Part shown: positions 1-12,540 of the stretch, piece by piece
Position numbering within the stretch: the first letter of the stretch is position 1
How the letters are laid out: the number at the start of each line of letters is the position of its first letter
DNA from: Toxoplasma gondii ME49
Lineage: Eukaryota; Apicomplexa; Conoidasida; Eucoccidiorida; Sarcocystidae
Direction of reading: 5' to 3'
Length of the DNA stretch: 64,000 nucleotides
NCBI RefSeq assembly: GCF_000006565.2
Contig: NC_031474.1
Location: 1 to 64,000, forward strand
Notes under the pieces: model-generated
Database searches by the model: none
The model's input: the letters and a program-made list of their open reading frames with translations, nothing else
Told to the model about the DNA's origin: nothing
Position numbers and translations under genes: made by a program

Positions 1-347
1 AAAACCCTAAACCCTAAACCTAAACCCTAAACCCTAAACCCTAAACCCTAAACCCTAAACCCTAAACCCTAAACCCTAAACCCTAAAACCCTAAACCCTA
101 AACCCTAAACCCTAAACCCTAAACCCTAAACCCTNNNNNNNNNNNNNNNNNNNNAAACCCTAAACCCTAAACCCTAAACCCTAAACCCTAAACCCTAAAC
201 CCTAAACCCTAAACCCTAAACCCTAAACCCTAAACCCTAAACCCTAAACCCTAAACCTAAACCCCTAAACCCTAAACCCCTAAACCCTAAACCCTAAACC
301 CTAAACCCTAAACCCTAAACCCTAAACCCTAAACCCTAAACCCTAAA
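1..347. repeat. Telomeric repeat array (CCCTAAA)n
   Basis: Near-perfect tandem CCCTAAA heptamers run from the first base to about 347, with an N gap inside and occasional variant units (CCTAAA, CCCCTAAA). The C-rich strand reads 5'->3' into the chromosome, so this is a true left chromosome end. The TTTAGGG type is known from Toxoplasma and relatives and also from plants. Confidence 0.97.
135..154. other. Assembly gap (20 N) in the telomere
   Basis: Twenty N bases interrupt the telomeric array. The same repeat flanks both sides, so the true telomere length is unknown. Confidence 0.99.
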
Positions 348-440
348 TAAAAACCCTAAATAAAAACCCTAAAAACCCTAAATAAAAACCCTAAAACCCT
401 AAAAACCCTAAAAACCCTAATCCCTAAGCACTAAATAACC
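348..440. repeat. Degenerate telomere-subtelomere junction
   Basis: The heptamer decays here into CCCTAAATAAAAA and CCCTAAAAA variants and then into single CCCTAA remnants. This is the usual gradual transition from telomere to subtelomere. Confidence 0.85.
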
Positions 441-1861
441 CTAATCTAAAGCCTAAAAACAAAGTGCTGAACCCGAAGGCGTGGAAATGCTTACGCGGCC
501 AGGTCGTAAACAACGCTAAATCCTAGACAGAAGAACGCTTAAAACCCCTGGAGGAGGAGCCAAGAATCCCTGAAAAACAAGGCCTACACCTAAAATTCCA
601 TTAACACTAAACCAAGAAGGCCCTGATTTCTTCCCTAGGGAACTCTAAATAGTGTTCACAAATGTGCAATAACCGGATCCAGTCGATGTGAATGTAATAC
701 CTTTTCCAGCAGATGTGCTGATTCATATCGAGGAACCATACCTCCATCACTCACCCAGAGTGTTAGGAAAAGGCGATGACACAAACTTGTCGAATGCCTC
801 CGGTTCCTCCCCTAATACAGAGGATGATCCGCATTTTGAGCCTCACGTAAACTTGCAGAAAGAAGAGACCGGCTAACGCTGTTGTCTACTTTGCCACAGC
901 ATCTACTTGCGACCAGCCCTCAATCCTCTAAGCCTTAACCAGCTTCTGATTCTTTCTCCATCGATGTGTGGGAGAATGTGGACACGATTCCTGCCAATAT
1001 CAATATCCAAGTTTCTTCGCAACTCAAGGGCGCTTCGTTGTGCGTCCACTGTGCCATTTGTGACTACCATGTTGACGCAGAGGTTTGAGTGAGCACTGCA
1101 CAGACGGTGAGGCAAACCTCATCACAGCAAATACGCAAGGAAAATCACCAAGTCTTCCACATATGCTCCATTTTTAACGTTCCACTGAATGCGCGACGAG
1201 TATGCTACAGTCTGCAGCTCATAACGACCCGGGTTCGCGTTCCACACGGAAAAACACTTGCAGGGAGGAGACACATTCCTCTGTGACATTGATGAAGCCG
1301 TCTGTACGTTTTCGTCGGCCGATATCAGCACTTGACAGGTTTTCCCCCATATTGTTTCAATACGCTTGCGCTCCGTTTTGCCTGGTTACCGCAGTACTTG
1401 AAAACAAGACCACTAGTACTGCATAAAAATCAGACCACTCCTTTTTGCAACGCGATACACTGTTCAGCGGCGAGAATAATGGTACCAGCAAAATGAATCC
1501 TTTGCGCACAACACCCACTATGACACATTCTTGTCTTTCCCCTGCTCTCCTCATCCCTAGATTCTTTTTCATTCTTCCCGGTAGGATGCACAAAATAATA
1601 CATAGGTCTGCCCATGACAAGGGAACCACGGGAGCACACTGTGGCCATGCGTCTTCTGTTGCAATCGAGCCCTATACGTCACCACTTCACCAGTGTTTTG
1701 GTCCTTTATCTGGCCACAAAACAATACATGGTAATCACTTTCTTCTACACTACCGCGCAAACTTGACTCTGCTCCTCCTCTTGTCTTTCATCCTCTGCAT
1801 TTCCCCCGGACGACGATGAACACAAACGTGCTTCAGGAAAACCTTTGTAAACAAATCAGAA
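441..1861. other. Subtelomeric stretch, no gene recognised
   Basis: Only short frames without supported starts or splice structure are visible. No repeat shared with the rest of the window was found by eye. Confidence 0.5.
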
Positions 1862-2191
1862 TCACACAGTAAGAGCTGTGTCATGGTTGACGTTTTTGTC
1901 CTCGTGACCTTTCAGAATGGAGTTAACTTCCCCTCTTATCTTCTCGTGTCCACAGCCTTCCACTGTATGCCGTCCACCTTTCGAGTGTATTTTTCTGCAT
2001 CTGGGGCGCGGCGACGCTGACGACATACTGATGACCCAGGAGGACAGGCAGGACGTATCCCTCGAGACTGAGAAACCGAATGTCTCACAGCGAATGAAAT
2101 CGCTAGTTTCTTTAACATTATCTTTCTTCGTGGAGAGAATCAGGCAGACAACAGTCTCCTTCACCGACTGACAGCACATGTTGAGAAACAT
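1862..2191 (-). CDS. X1 frame: hypothetical ~110-aa protein, homologous to the X2 frame
   Basis: This minus-strand frame has an ATG at 2191-2189 and a stop at 1862. I do not recognise it. It aligns with the minus-strand frame at 23,727-23,398. Both start with MF and share CQS near residue 7, a (D/N)FIR motif near residues 31-34, and a distal RGEV segment. From the Met to FIR both are exactly 34 codons long, although two small indels put part of the middle in different frames (+1, later -1). The central part differs in length and sequence. The frame is open for 110 codons with no obvious signal peptide. It may be an exon or a relic of a larger gene, or a chance frame in a duplicated non-coding block; about 12 of the first 34 residues are identical. 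Confidence 0.3.
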   Translation of the reverse strand: MFLNMCCQSVKETVVCLILSTKKDNVKETSDFIRCETFGFSVSRDTSCLSSWVISMSSASPRPRCRKIHSKGGRHTVEGCGHEKIRGEVNSILKGHEDKNVNHDTALTV

Positions 2192-3411
2192 GTATCTGAA
2201 GCCCACAAGGGTATCAACTTAATCTTCTCCCTCATTCCTCCACGTTCTTCCGCTTCGTCTTGCCGTTCGGTTTCCTTGTCACACTCTTACAACATCGTAG
2301 ATATGCTCAATGCGTTCTTTTCAAACTCCATTTTTCACCTGAAAACACAATAGCAACAACGAAGAATGTCACAAAAGGCGTGGAGATGTTTTACCTCCTC
2401 TTGAAACCGGTTCATCTGCTCAGGACTGTACTGCCATTTACCGTATTATTGCTCTTCTCAGGAATGTCGTCTTGCCCCCCCGATGCCTGCTAGAATAACC
2501 TCTTTACTGAACCAATCGCTCTTCATATTCATCAGGTCATCGTTGTCTAGCCAGGAATCCGCTTCCTGCCTTACGTTTGGCGCGCCCAACACGCACATGC
2601 ACTAGGCAGATCTGGGATATGCGACGTCAAATATAAGCCATTGCGTGGATGGATTTTTAGAAATGAACAGTCCTACAACCGTCTCTCCCCACCACTACTT
2701 TAGAGTTCATCAACCGGGTCCTGCATCTCCATCCTGTCAGCGTCAGCTGCAGCCTCACTCCTACGCGGCCAGAACTCCTCCACCCTCTTCCCGGAGTAGC
2801 CTCAGAAAACTCAGATACAACACAAACCATACAAATCTGAACTGGGGTCGAAAAGGACAGGTGGCTCGCTACAGTCACGGCTGCTTACCCGTCGCGGACG
2901 AGGGAACGACTCAACATATAGAAACACGCGATTGTAGCGTCGTACACAGAAACAATCATAGCCAGCGTCGTTACCGGCATCAGGTTCACAAGCCAAAGCA
3001 GGAGTTGCTCCTCATACAGATAGCGTGGAATAGCTTCAGAGTGATACAGACGCATGCAGCAGCGGAAGATGATGAGCAAGACGTCAGGTAAAATTGCATC
3101 AAAACAGATCACTAGCCTTCGCCTCTGTCAAGACCACCACCAAAAAATTTGCGAAGGAAAAGAACAGAGTCCAGATCAGCCGACGCGTTCCTGTCGCCAT
3201 TCGTCAACGTGGACAGCTGCTCTTTCACTGCAAATATCAACAACAAAGAAGCTCCTTCGTAGCTCCAGATCCCCCATCCAGCTAACCGTTGCTCAATCGA
3301 TATCGATGCCTGTCCCTGCCTGCTCCACCAATCCCATGTAAGAACCATCGTTACACAACACGCTTTCGATACCCAATGATTCTTGCGTCAAGGTAAACGC
3401 CACAACCCCAC
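2192..3411. other. Spacer between X1 and the first satellite
   Basis: The first part (to about 2,330) and a patch near 2,640-2,730 resemble the sequence that follows X2 (23,735-23,850 and about 24,050-24,110), so the X duplication extends past the frame. No convincing gene was seen. Confidence 0.4.
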
Positions 3412-4522
3412 AGCGCACCCGGCGCGCAACCTGCGTCGCTTCACGTCCCAGGATAAAGATGCGACGCCACACTCTTTCCCCCGCGCCACCGTCCCACCTA
3501 CCTGCTTCTCCGCCTGTCGCCAACGCCGCCATATCGTCTCAAACACAATATACACAAAACTGCCACCAGCCGCCGACGACCTGCCCCCCCACCCCGCGGC
3601 CAGCGACCATCGGTTCCACGCAGGCTACAGCTCACATCGCAGCGAGACATGCACCCAAACTCTCGGGCACTTAATCCAGGACGCATTCACCCGTCACAGC
3701 GTCATCCACCATCCACTGTCACCTACAGGCTGCCCACAGAAGCCAAACAACGAAAACCCGAAAGAATAACCCCACACATTCAGTCACCCACAACCACCCA
3801 CCTGTCCAGAGTCAGCTCTCGACGCCCAGAACAAACCTGCAAATTCCTTCACCCGCCACCGCCGAACAACGGTCTCCACCTGCCCCCCTCACCATGTCAC
3901 GACACTCCGGCTCCGCTCCCTGTTTCACCTTCTGTGCCCTACCGCAGCTGCCAACACGGGCTCATCGGATGCAATGAAACCAACAACGCCTGACAGAGTA
4001 CTGGCGACTGCAAACGAGGGCTCCCATGACGCACCCATCATCAACCATTGCAGGGCCTGACTCATGCACCATGCAAACAGACAACAACAAACCTGCCCCA
4101 AAACGCCCCATCGTCCCTCGTCACCCGCCTCCAAGATGTTGACATTCGTGCAACTCTGTGGTGCCGCCCCAAATACGTCACCGACATATCGCCGTCCACC
4201 GTTGTATCACATGCAGAGCGAACCCGTCGCGCACCCTGCGTCGTTCCTCGTCCCAGGATAAAGATGCGACGCCACACTCTTTCCCCCGCACCACCGTCCC
4301 ACCTACCTGCTTCTCCGCCTGTCGCCAACGCCGCCATATCGTCTCAAACACAATATACACAAAACTGCCACCAGCCGCCGACGACCTGCCCCCCCACCCC
4401 GCGGCCAGCGACCATCGGTTCCACGCAGGCTACAGCTCACATCGCAGCGAGACATGCACCCAAACTCTCGGGCACTTAATCCAGGACGCATTCACCCGTC
4501 ACACTTCATCCACCATCCACTG
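3412..4522. repeat. Small satellite remnant: two ~300-bp direct repeats, period 805 bp
   Basis: Positions about 3,415-3,718 and 4,220-4,522 are almost identical and lie 805 bases apart, with C/A-rich spacer between. A core reading CCTGTCGCCAACGCC..GTCTCAAACA is echoed in arrays B1 and B2 (CTGTCGCAGACGCCACGACG..CCTCAAACG near 34,400). This is therefore probably a contracted relative of those arrays, lying in the same slot between X and Y. The frames inside are C/A-bias by-products. Confidence 0.7.
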
Positions 4523-5110
4523 GGTATCTATAAGCTGTTAGAGCGAGCCAAACAAAACCTAATGTACTCATGGCACACCCGGCCACGACAAGCCTACGTG
4601 TTAGCGTGATGTGTGGCAGGCCGTGAAACTCTGGAGCAGCATCAAAAAAAGACGATCTGCATCCGTGCTACTGTTGTCGACCAAGTAACGCCTACGGTGG
4701 GCCTTCAATGTCTCTGGCGGTCTCCTCAGTCGTTGTCCACGTGCTACTTCCACGCAGGAAACAACGTTCACACCTGAGAGGTACGAGAAAGTGCACCCAA
4801 AGAGCAACGCAGTTGCAAGCACCGTCCGCCGTTTCAGGGTATGGCTAACAGACACTGGCTGTGAACCATAAAACGCATAGTCACAGTTATATAGACAACT
4901 AGGTCAAACACTCAACCAAAACGAGCTCGACGGTGAGTCATCAGTAGCCACATATTGAGTCAGGGGGGGAGGGGGGGAAACCTCCGCCCACACACAACTC
5001 CGTAGCATGGCATCAAATTCCTGTCCATTCTCTGGTCAGCGCTTACAACAACCTTCTGGATAATTGCCAGGACGACAGGGTAACGAAGACACGAATCACA
5101 CCCTATTCAC
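4523..5110. other. Spacer with a G-rich run
   Basis: No gene was seen. An interrupted G run (GGGGGGGAGGGGGGG) lies near 4,963-4,978 on the plus strand. Confidence 0.4.
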
Positions 5111-6603
5111 GTAAGGCCTTCGCTCATCCAGCTTGTAAAGTCTGCGTATCGAGTTGAGTAAGATGCACCAAAAACGTCACGGACTGCCGGGAAGCCGTCG
5201 TCTGCGGGATATCCCCAGGCCTGCGACCCGTACCCGCAACATCTGCCGAACTGTCGCATTGCCCCTGACAGCTTCCTTGGCGCTTTCAAGTATGAGATAG
5301 GATCAAGTGGGGCTAGAAAATCAGACGATTGTGAGCACCAATGCCTATGTACTTAACAAGGGCACCACTTTTGTGATATATCAAGAGACATACCGTAAAT
5401 ATTCACGTCAATTTCAAAGTGTGATCCACCTGTTGTATCATTTGATTGTGGGGGCGTTGCTGAGGGTCGGAACACATCATACGGTCAGCTCCACCGATGA
5501 CTGATACGGCGATGTGAAACCACAGAACAGCGGAAGAGAGTTGACTTTCAATTTAGCGGCAGCACAGGCTTGTCTGCCACTGCTGCATTAGCAAGCCGAT
5601 GCGTCAAAGGCAACAGGTAAGCAACGCAAACCACCCCTGCCTACAGCTGTCGTCGACGCATTCCTTTGGTCTTCCATCGCCCGTTCTTACTAGTCAACAG
5701 AGCGCCAGCTCTCCGTTGTACACAAAAGCATTTGTCGGTTTAACACAAAACCAAACACCAGAGATGCACTTATGCAGGTTATACAGCCACCCTCGCCCCT
5801 CGTACAGCGAGCCAAACACTTGGTCTCTCTACTGGAGACCATGGTGATACCAGAAACTATCGGTGCACAATACAAATTGTGGGACACGCTCGAGACAGAT
5901 GCTCTACTACAACACAGCATCTCAGCAGCGCGCTCTGTTCGAGCGGAGCTGCAAGTGGTATTTCTCCCCTAAACGAGCTGTCAGGTAACTTCCGACGTGT
6001 ACATCTCTCAATGAGCGCAGAAAGAACCTGACAGCTCTTCCACAGTCACGATCATCGCAGATTCCGAAGGCACAAAAATTATTTCACATATGAATACGCC
6101 TGGCAAGTTAAAATGATTATCTTTTGCTTTGTCTAACACCCCGCTGTGGCCGACACCAGTAAACATGCTGGGAGACTCACGCGCAGCTGAACATAAAGTT
6201 GATTCTTGGTGGCGTAACGAAGGCGTTCAATAATTAGTTGCACATCGCAGAGTGAAGTACGGGTCCCGCAGTGTCCCGAAGATATAGAAACAGCAAGTAA
6301 GTGGTTGAGTTTGCACGACAATATGAAAAAGCACTGCACTTTGCATGTCCACTCAAAACACAGCGAAGAGCCACCCTCACGCCATCACTCCTACTTGGTA
6401 AGGCTAACCACCTCAGCAAGGAGAACAGCAATTGCCAACGCCTTTTCGCTAGCGCGTGTAAGCGAGGGCGCGTACACGGGAAAACGAAGGACGAAAAATC
6501 ACGATGGATAGGGCCGGTCCGTGCTTTCTCATTTCACATGTTCTTGCGAAGTCCACACAGATGACGCTGTGTAACGTATTTGTGGAAGTGAATATGCATA
6601 GAT

Positions 6604-6648
<45 letters not shown>

Positions 6649-9535
6649 GCGTCCTTTAAGAAACTTTCGGATCGAGCGCTTGTGGAACGGTCGGCACAGC
6701 AAGCCTTGGTTACATCGTTCAACGCCACCATAAACATATCCTCACAGTTGCGTAGACAGCTGCCAAGTTGCTTGCTTCCCCCCGACATGACTGGTCAATC
6801 CACAGCACAAGTCACACTCACCCGAGCACACTCGCGCTTGCTGCACCGCCAGCGTATCAACCGAAAACCCAGGAGCTGCATGAAGGCAGATGGACCGTAT
6901 GAAAATATCGTGGTGCTCCTGACTGAAAATATGCAGAACCATCAAGCATCCCCACTAAATTACAAGACGGTTGTGTACAAGCAGCGCGCCAAGCTTCCTT
7001 TAGGGACTGCTTGCACGATCGACGTCTCTACTGTAGCTACATTAGAATGACAAGGACAGTGCGACTGCCCACCGGCAGACGCGGGCCACCTTAGACTGGC
7101 AACGACCATTGTATGAGCACGTGCCTCTGGAATGCAAGCCAGTCACTGCGAATGCTTCGCTGCATCGTCGCCGCACAAGACGGCGCCGCACACGCTCTCT
7201 CGCTTCACATCTGCATGCGATTTTGAAAATGAAATGCAATAATCAAGTCGATATCAGTTACTCAGCGCGTAAACGTCCACCAGCACCACGTAACAGCGAC
7301 AACCGGCAAAAGTTCCTGAAGTTCGCGGGTGCAGTTCCTTGTGGGCACTTGCCTGAGGGTACGAGAGATACAGTATGCCAGCTGCCCTACACCAGGAACC
7401 ATATTTTACACTACACAGTGCACTAGCGACTCACTCTTCGCGAAAGGAGTGCCTGTTAACCACAAGCAAGAAATGATAAGCAGCATGCCATAGCGACATC
7501 GCCAAGATCTTCTACACAATGCCGCTTGCAGTGGATTGATCTCCCGTCAGTGAAGCACCGGAAGGAGCGACAGGCAGTATGCTGTCGAAACGCAAATCTC
7601 GATACTGAAAAACAGGTTCCTTTCAATGACAAACGCACCTCCAGTCCCACCTGCCCTATCAAACATTGGCTTGCAGAGTCAAAATTTATGTTAACGCCAA
7701 CGTGCTAAACGACTTGACGGTAGTTTCTTGCACATCCACGAAATAAATACCTAACGGTGCTTCGTTTGGATACTCATGGCCATTACTAGCGGAGTGTTTG
7801 CGGCTAGCTAGAACCAAAAAAGGCGATGGAGAGTACAGGACAGCGGGGGAGAGCAACGTAAAATCAAAATAGCGAGTGCCCGATCCGGGCGAGGCGGACC
7901 TGCCTCGCTGTTCTTGCCCACCACAAATCACGCTTTGCTCTCAATTGTTCTATTTCGCAGTATTCGATTCGTGGGAAGACTCCAAAGAATCCAACAGCGA
8001 AGTCACTCGAGCCACATCCGGGGCTGATAGGCGATCTTGTTGAATCGCAAACGATTCTGAGACACGCCAGACAGTGCAGTTTATTGTTGCGGGTGCTGGA
8101 GGCTAGGATAGCAGATATTATATCACATTTCATGCACAAGTGACATATCACGGCTGGTTTTTTGCAGACGTTCGTCACCTGGTGGACCAAAGCACAATCG
8201 AGATTCTTACCAATGCGATAGCCTGAAAATCCAAGCAGGCAGTCAAAAGTGACGATTGATGAAGCCGCGTATTGCAGGAAACTGCATCGCAGGGGCATCT
8301 GCAACGTGAACAAAAAAGCTGAGAGATTCCCGCACAAGCAGCTCCACCATAATTTATTCGCAGCCAACAATCGATGTTCTGTCATGACTATAGCACGATA
8401 GATCTGCAGAGATATCATCGTTATCTAACATCTGATGTGGCCAAAACTGCTCCTGCAGTGCCGACCAGTGGAGGCTGTCACGTGTTCGACAAGAACACGC
8501 ACGCCGCTATATCTATTGCACTTCACGAGGAGCGTGAACCAACAGGACAGCGGTATGGCGTTTATGCTCAGAAGGGAGTTGAACAGCTGTCTTCAGCCGA
8601 TGAACGTGTTTTCTACGGGTAAAAGTGCGTTCACTACCAGCCCCCTATCCAATAGCTCATTGCATGGTCAGTAAAACGTACGGCACTCGCAAACCCGAAG
8701 GCCATCTACAGACAGAAAAACCACAACAGAACACGATCAAAAATTGACTCGCCGGGGTGGGTTCATCGCGCACGCATAGCATAAAGGTTGACACGGGGAA
8801 AGCCTCTGTGCATCCCGTTTGTGATGGCAACCAAATTCAACTCTAATCCACTGGTCCAGCTCGTAGTACATACTCTCCAGAAAAAACAAATTTTCATTTC
8901 TCCAAGTCGTTGGCCACCTAATTTTTTTCTGTCTTTTAAAACTTGCTCTAGATTTCCACTGAGAGCGAGGTTGCAGACATGGTCAGCAGCGATCACGCCC
9001 ACAAATAGTGTACATGGTGGAAGTCCTATACCACGATACGACAAACTCATACCGACGCGCCACACGGTGTTTTCTAATTTCAGGTCAGCGTTACCTGTCA
9101 GAGGAGTGTGTCATCCGCGATACATCTCATGCGCCCTCCCTAACGTGCCGATACCGTGAGCTTTTGAAAGAACTACTTTTTCCACTACAGAAGCGAGCCC
9201 CGGAAGTGTCAAGTTTGCGTTGAGTCGTGAACGCCCACTGTTTGGATCCGACTTAGTCTCACCTCCAACAGACAGTGCACTGCCTGTTGGTAAAAGTGAT
9301 TGCTACCCTAGTCGAAACCGACTGCGATATCACGCCGAAAGTCTGCCGTATAACAAAGTATTTGAAAAAGAAGCAACAGTGACACCACTGCATTCACTGT
9401 GAACCGCAGAGAGGAGGCAAACAGAATCTGTATGCAAGCTGGGACAAGTCGAACGAACTCCACTTGACATAGCTACACCGACAACCGCTGCTCTAAGTCC
9501 ATTCACAAACCTACAGTCTGCGTTAGTTCCCAGAG
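5111..9535 (-). pseudogene. Y1: relic of a multi-exon secreted/membrane-type gene, homologous to Y2
   Basis: The block aligns in order with 36.3-40.7 kb. Coding-like pieces in the minus strand recur in both copies. (1) A leader exon near 9,430-9,530 contains ADCRF, then a hydrophobic stretch, then VRST. In Y1 a TGA and loss of the ATG precede it, whereas Y2 keeps the ATG. (2) A 24-base hydrophobic mini-exon at 8,682-8,705 follows a TAG acceptor; its donor has become GTACG. (3) A frame open from an ATG at 8,418 contains DCLLGF and runs to a GTAAG donor at 8,210. (4) An exon ends at 6,181 before GTGAGT. (5) Another ends at 5,111 before GTGAAT. An acceptor GCAG precedes VRLARIG at about 7,899. 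I do not recognise the family. The lost start argues that this copy is dead, but exon joins are inferred by eye. Confidence 0.4.
6608..6645. repeat. (AT)n microsatellite
   Basis: Nineteen AT dinucleotides in a row, inside the Y1 block. Nothing comparable was seen in Y2. Confidence 0.95.
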
Positions 9536-10542
9536 AACCGCCACTTCACAGAGTCGGCCACCACAGCCCTTCAACATGCCGTATCATTACGTAAACCCGA
9601 ACACACGATATACGTGCCCGCAACGGCACGCCTGTTACACACAACCACTAACACACCGGCAAACGTAACCTAAATCCACATTAGCATATCCCCGCTCCCC
9701 CCACAACATACCTATGTAACGCTTCTCAAACACGAAGGACACACACAATCTGCATATAAAACAAGCGCCAACTGATGTCTACCGGAAACCGCCCGTCGCC
9801 GCTTTTCCTCTTGTCTCCTCCTAGACATTGCAACCCCCACAGTGACAGCTGTGTGACCCCAACTCGCAACGCCGAACTCACGCTGACCATCGTTCACACA
9901 TAGTCGAAATTCTCCCGCATGCACGGTTCAACCTGCGAATGACAAACCGGAAACCACCACTCCCACTCCGCACGATCCCGACACGTGCATTCGTCCAGAC
10001 ACTGGCGACATAAACAGAAAGAGGGACGTACCGCCGCAGCCTGCACCGAACGACACACTCGCAAGGGAAGGACCACGTAACAGGATCCTACACACATCCT
10101 GTCCTCTCATGCAGTCCAGCATTCTCTCATTCCATGCAAGCATCTCCGCCACGACATCCACCACGCCTCTCGCTGCCGCCGCCTCCGGTCACCGGTAGGC
10201 TGCTTCTCCAAGAACAACCCAACAAACGAACGGTCTGGAGAAGAAACTAGCATAAACGCCTTCAGCGAGACGCTACACAAGCAAGATCATCGACAACACC
10301 CCTCTACCTCCAAAAGAGCAAGCCAATCTACATCGCGACACTCAGCCGATATACACACCCCACAAGGCCACGCAGTCAACCCAATTGGGTGAACGCTCTC
10401 CCTCTCCTGCCGCATACAGAAACGCAACAAGAGACCTCGTGACACAGTAGCCCACAACCTCCCCGCCTTCTCCTCGACATTACTGGATCCTGCACCGCGA
10501 ACGAAACCAACCTTCTCTGGTTGCACATTCACCTCTGCCACC

Positions 10543-12540
10543 ATGCACCAGTCTCTTGCCTCGAAACATCCTTCTTCTACGTCTACGCATAAGACCCAAA
10601 GCTGACTCCACGAACGTAAACTCACTCCTGTCCCCTAATCACAAAAGCACACACACATGCACAAAGTTGTGCAACCCCATCCACGGAACTCGTGTTCGAT
10701 CTCATCTGTCACACGGGCCTCTTGACGATCGACACACCATTCCAACAAAAACGTGTTCTTCCCGCACCCGCTCTCCCTTCATCGGCGTCAGCTACAACGC
10801 GTTGCTAGCTCGTGTGCCTCACGCTCAGATTCTCAGGCCCGCACTTCCGCCATTGGCCTCCCACACTTGGATCTCTCGTGGGCCTGCCATCGACAACGAG
10901 ATGCTATGTAGTTGCTGCTCACGCACCCTCCCTCCAGTAAACCCACCGCCCCTGTCTCCCCAGCTCCTCGTGTCCTCATCCCTACTGGAGAGCTCCTCCA
11001 TCATCAGCACCCGCTGTGCGGCCCCGACTCGCAACGCCGAACTCACGCTGACCATCGTTCACACATAGTCGAAATTCTCCCGCATGCACGGTTCAACCTG
11101 CGAATGACAAACCGGAAACCACCACTCCCACTCCGCACGATCCCGACACGTGCATTCGTCCAGACACTGGCGACATAAACAGAAAGAGGACCGTACCACC
11201 GCAGCCTGCATCGAACGACACACTCGCAAGGGAAGGACCACGTAACAGGATCTGACATACACCCTTCCCCCTCCATGCAAACCACTTTTTCCTCGTTCCA
11301 CGCACGACTCTCCTCCAGCACCTCCATCACAGCTTGTTCGCAGCCGGCTTCCACTCTCGACTGCGCCACGCAGTCAACCCACTTGGATGAACGCTCTCCC
11401 TCTCCTGCCGCATACAGAAACGCAACAAGAGACCTCGTGACACAGTAGCCCACAACCTCCCCGCCTTCTCCTCGACATCACCGGATCGTGCCGCGCGAAC
11501 GAAACCAACCTTCTCTGGTTGCACATTCACCTCTGCCACCATGCACCAGTCTCTTGCCTCGAAACATCCTTCATCCACGTCCACGCACAAGCCCCAAAGC
11601 TGTCTCCACGTCTCCATTAACGTGAACTCACTTCGTCCGCCTAAGCACAGAGATACATGCACAAAGTTGTGCAACCCCATCCACGGAACTCGTGTTCGAT
11701 CTCATCTGTCACACGGGCCTCTTGACGATCGACACACCATTCCAACAAAAACGTGTTCTTCCCGCACCCGCTCTCCCTTCATCGGCGTCAGCTACAACGC
11801 GTTGCTAGCTCGTGTGCCTCACGCTCAGATTCTCAGGCCCGCACTTCCGCCATTGGCCTCCCACACTTGGATCTCTCGTGGGCCTGCCATCGACAACGAG
11901 ATGCTATGTAGTTGCTGCTCACGCACCCTCCCTCCAGTAAACCCACCGCCCCTGTCTCCCCAGCTCCTCGTGTCCTCATCCCTACTGGAGAGCTCCTCCA
12001 TCATCAGCACCCGCTGTGCGGCCCCGACTCGCAACGCCGAATTCACGCTGACCATCGTTCACACATAGTCGAAATTCTCCCGCATGCACGGTTCAACCTG
12101 CGAATGACAAACCGGAAACCACCACTCCCACTCCGCACGATCCCGACACGTGCATTCGTCCAGACACTGGCGACATAAACAGAAAGAGGACCGTACCGCC
12201 GCAGCCTGCATCGAACGACACACTCGCAAGGGAAGGACCACGTAACAGGATCTGACATACACCCTTCCCCCTCCATGCAAACCACTTTTTCCTCGTTCCA
12301 CGCACGACTCTCCTCCAGCACCTCCATCACAGCTTGTTCGCAGCCGGCTTCCACTCTCGACTGCGCCACGCAGTCAACCCACTTGGATGAACGCTCTCCC
12401 TCTCCTGCCGCATACAGAAACGCAACAAGAGACCTCGTGACACAGTAGCCCACAACCTCCCCGCCTTCTCCTCGACATTACTGGATCCTGCACCGCGAAC
12501 GAAACCAACCTTCTCTGGTTGCACATTCACCTCTGCCACC
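10543..12540. repeat. Array A, 1000-bp unit type (two units)
   Basis: Two consecutive units, 998 and 1000 bases long, carry the longer middle segment beginning CCAGTAAACCCACCG. They differ mainly in a short stretch just after the landmark. Confidence 0.8.

Noticed and set aside
1..440. Plant chromosome end (same telomere motif)
   Set aside because: Not strictly excluded, but no plant-type transposon or gene was seen, and the short intron-split secretory genes with satellites fit a coccidian better.
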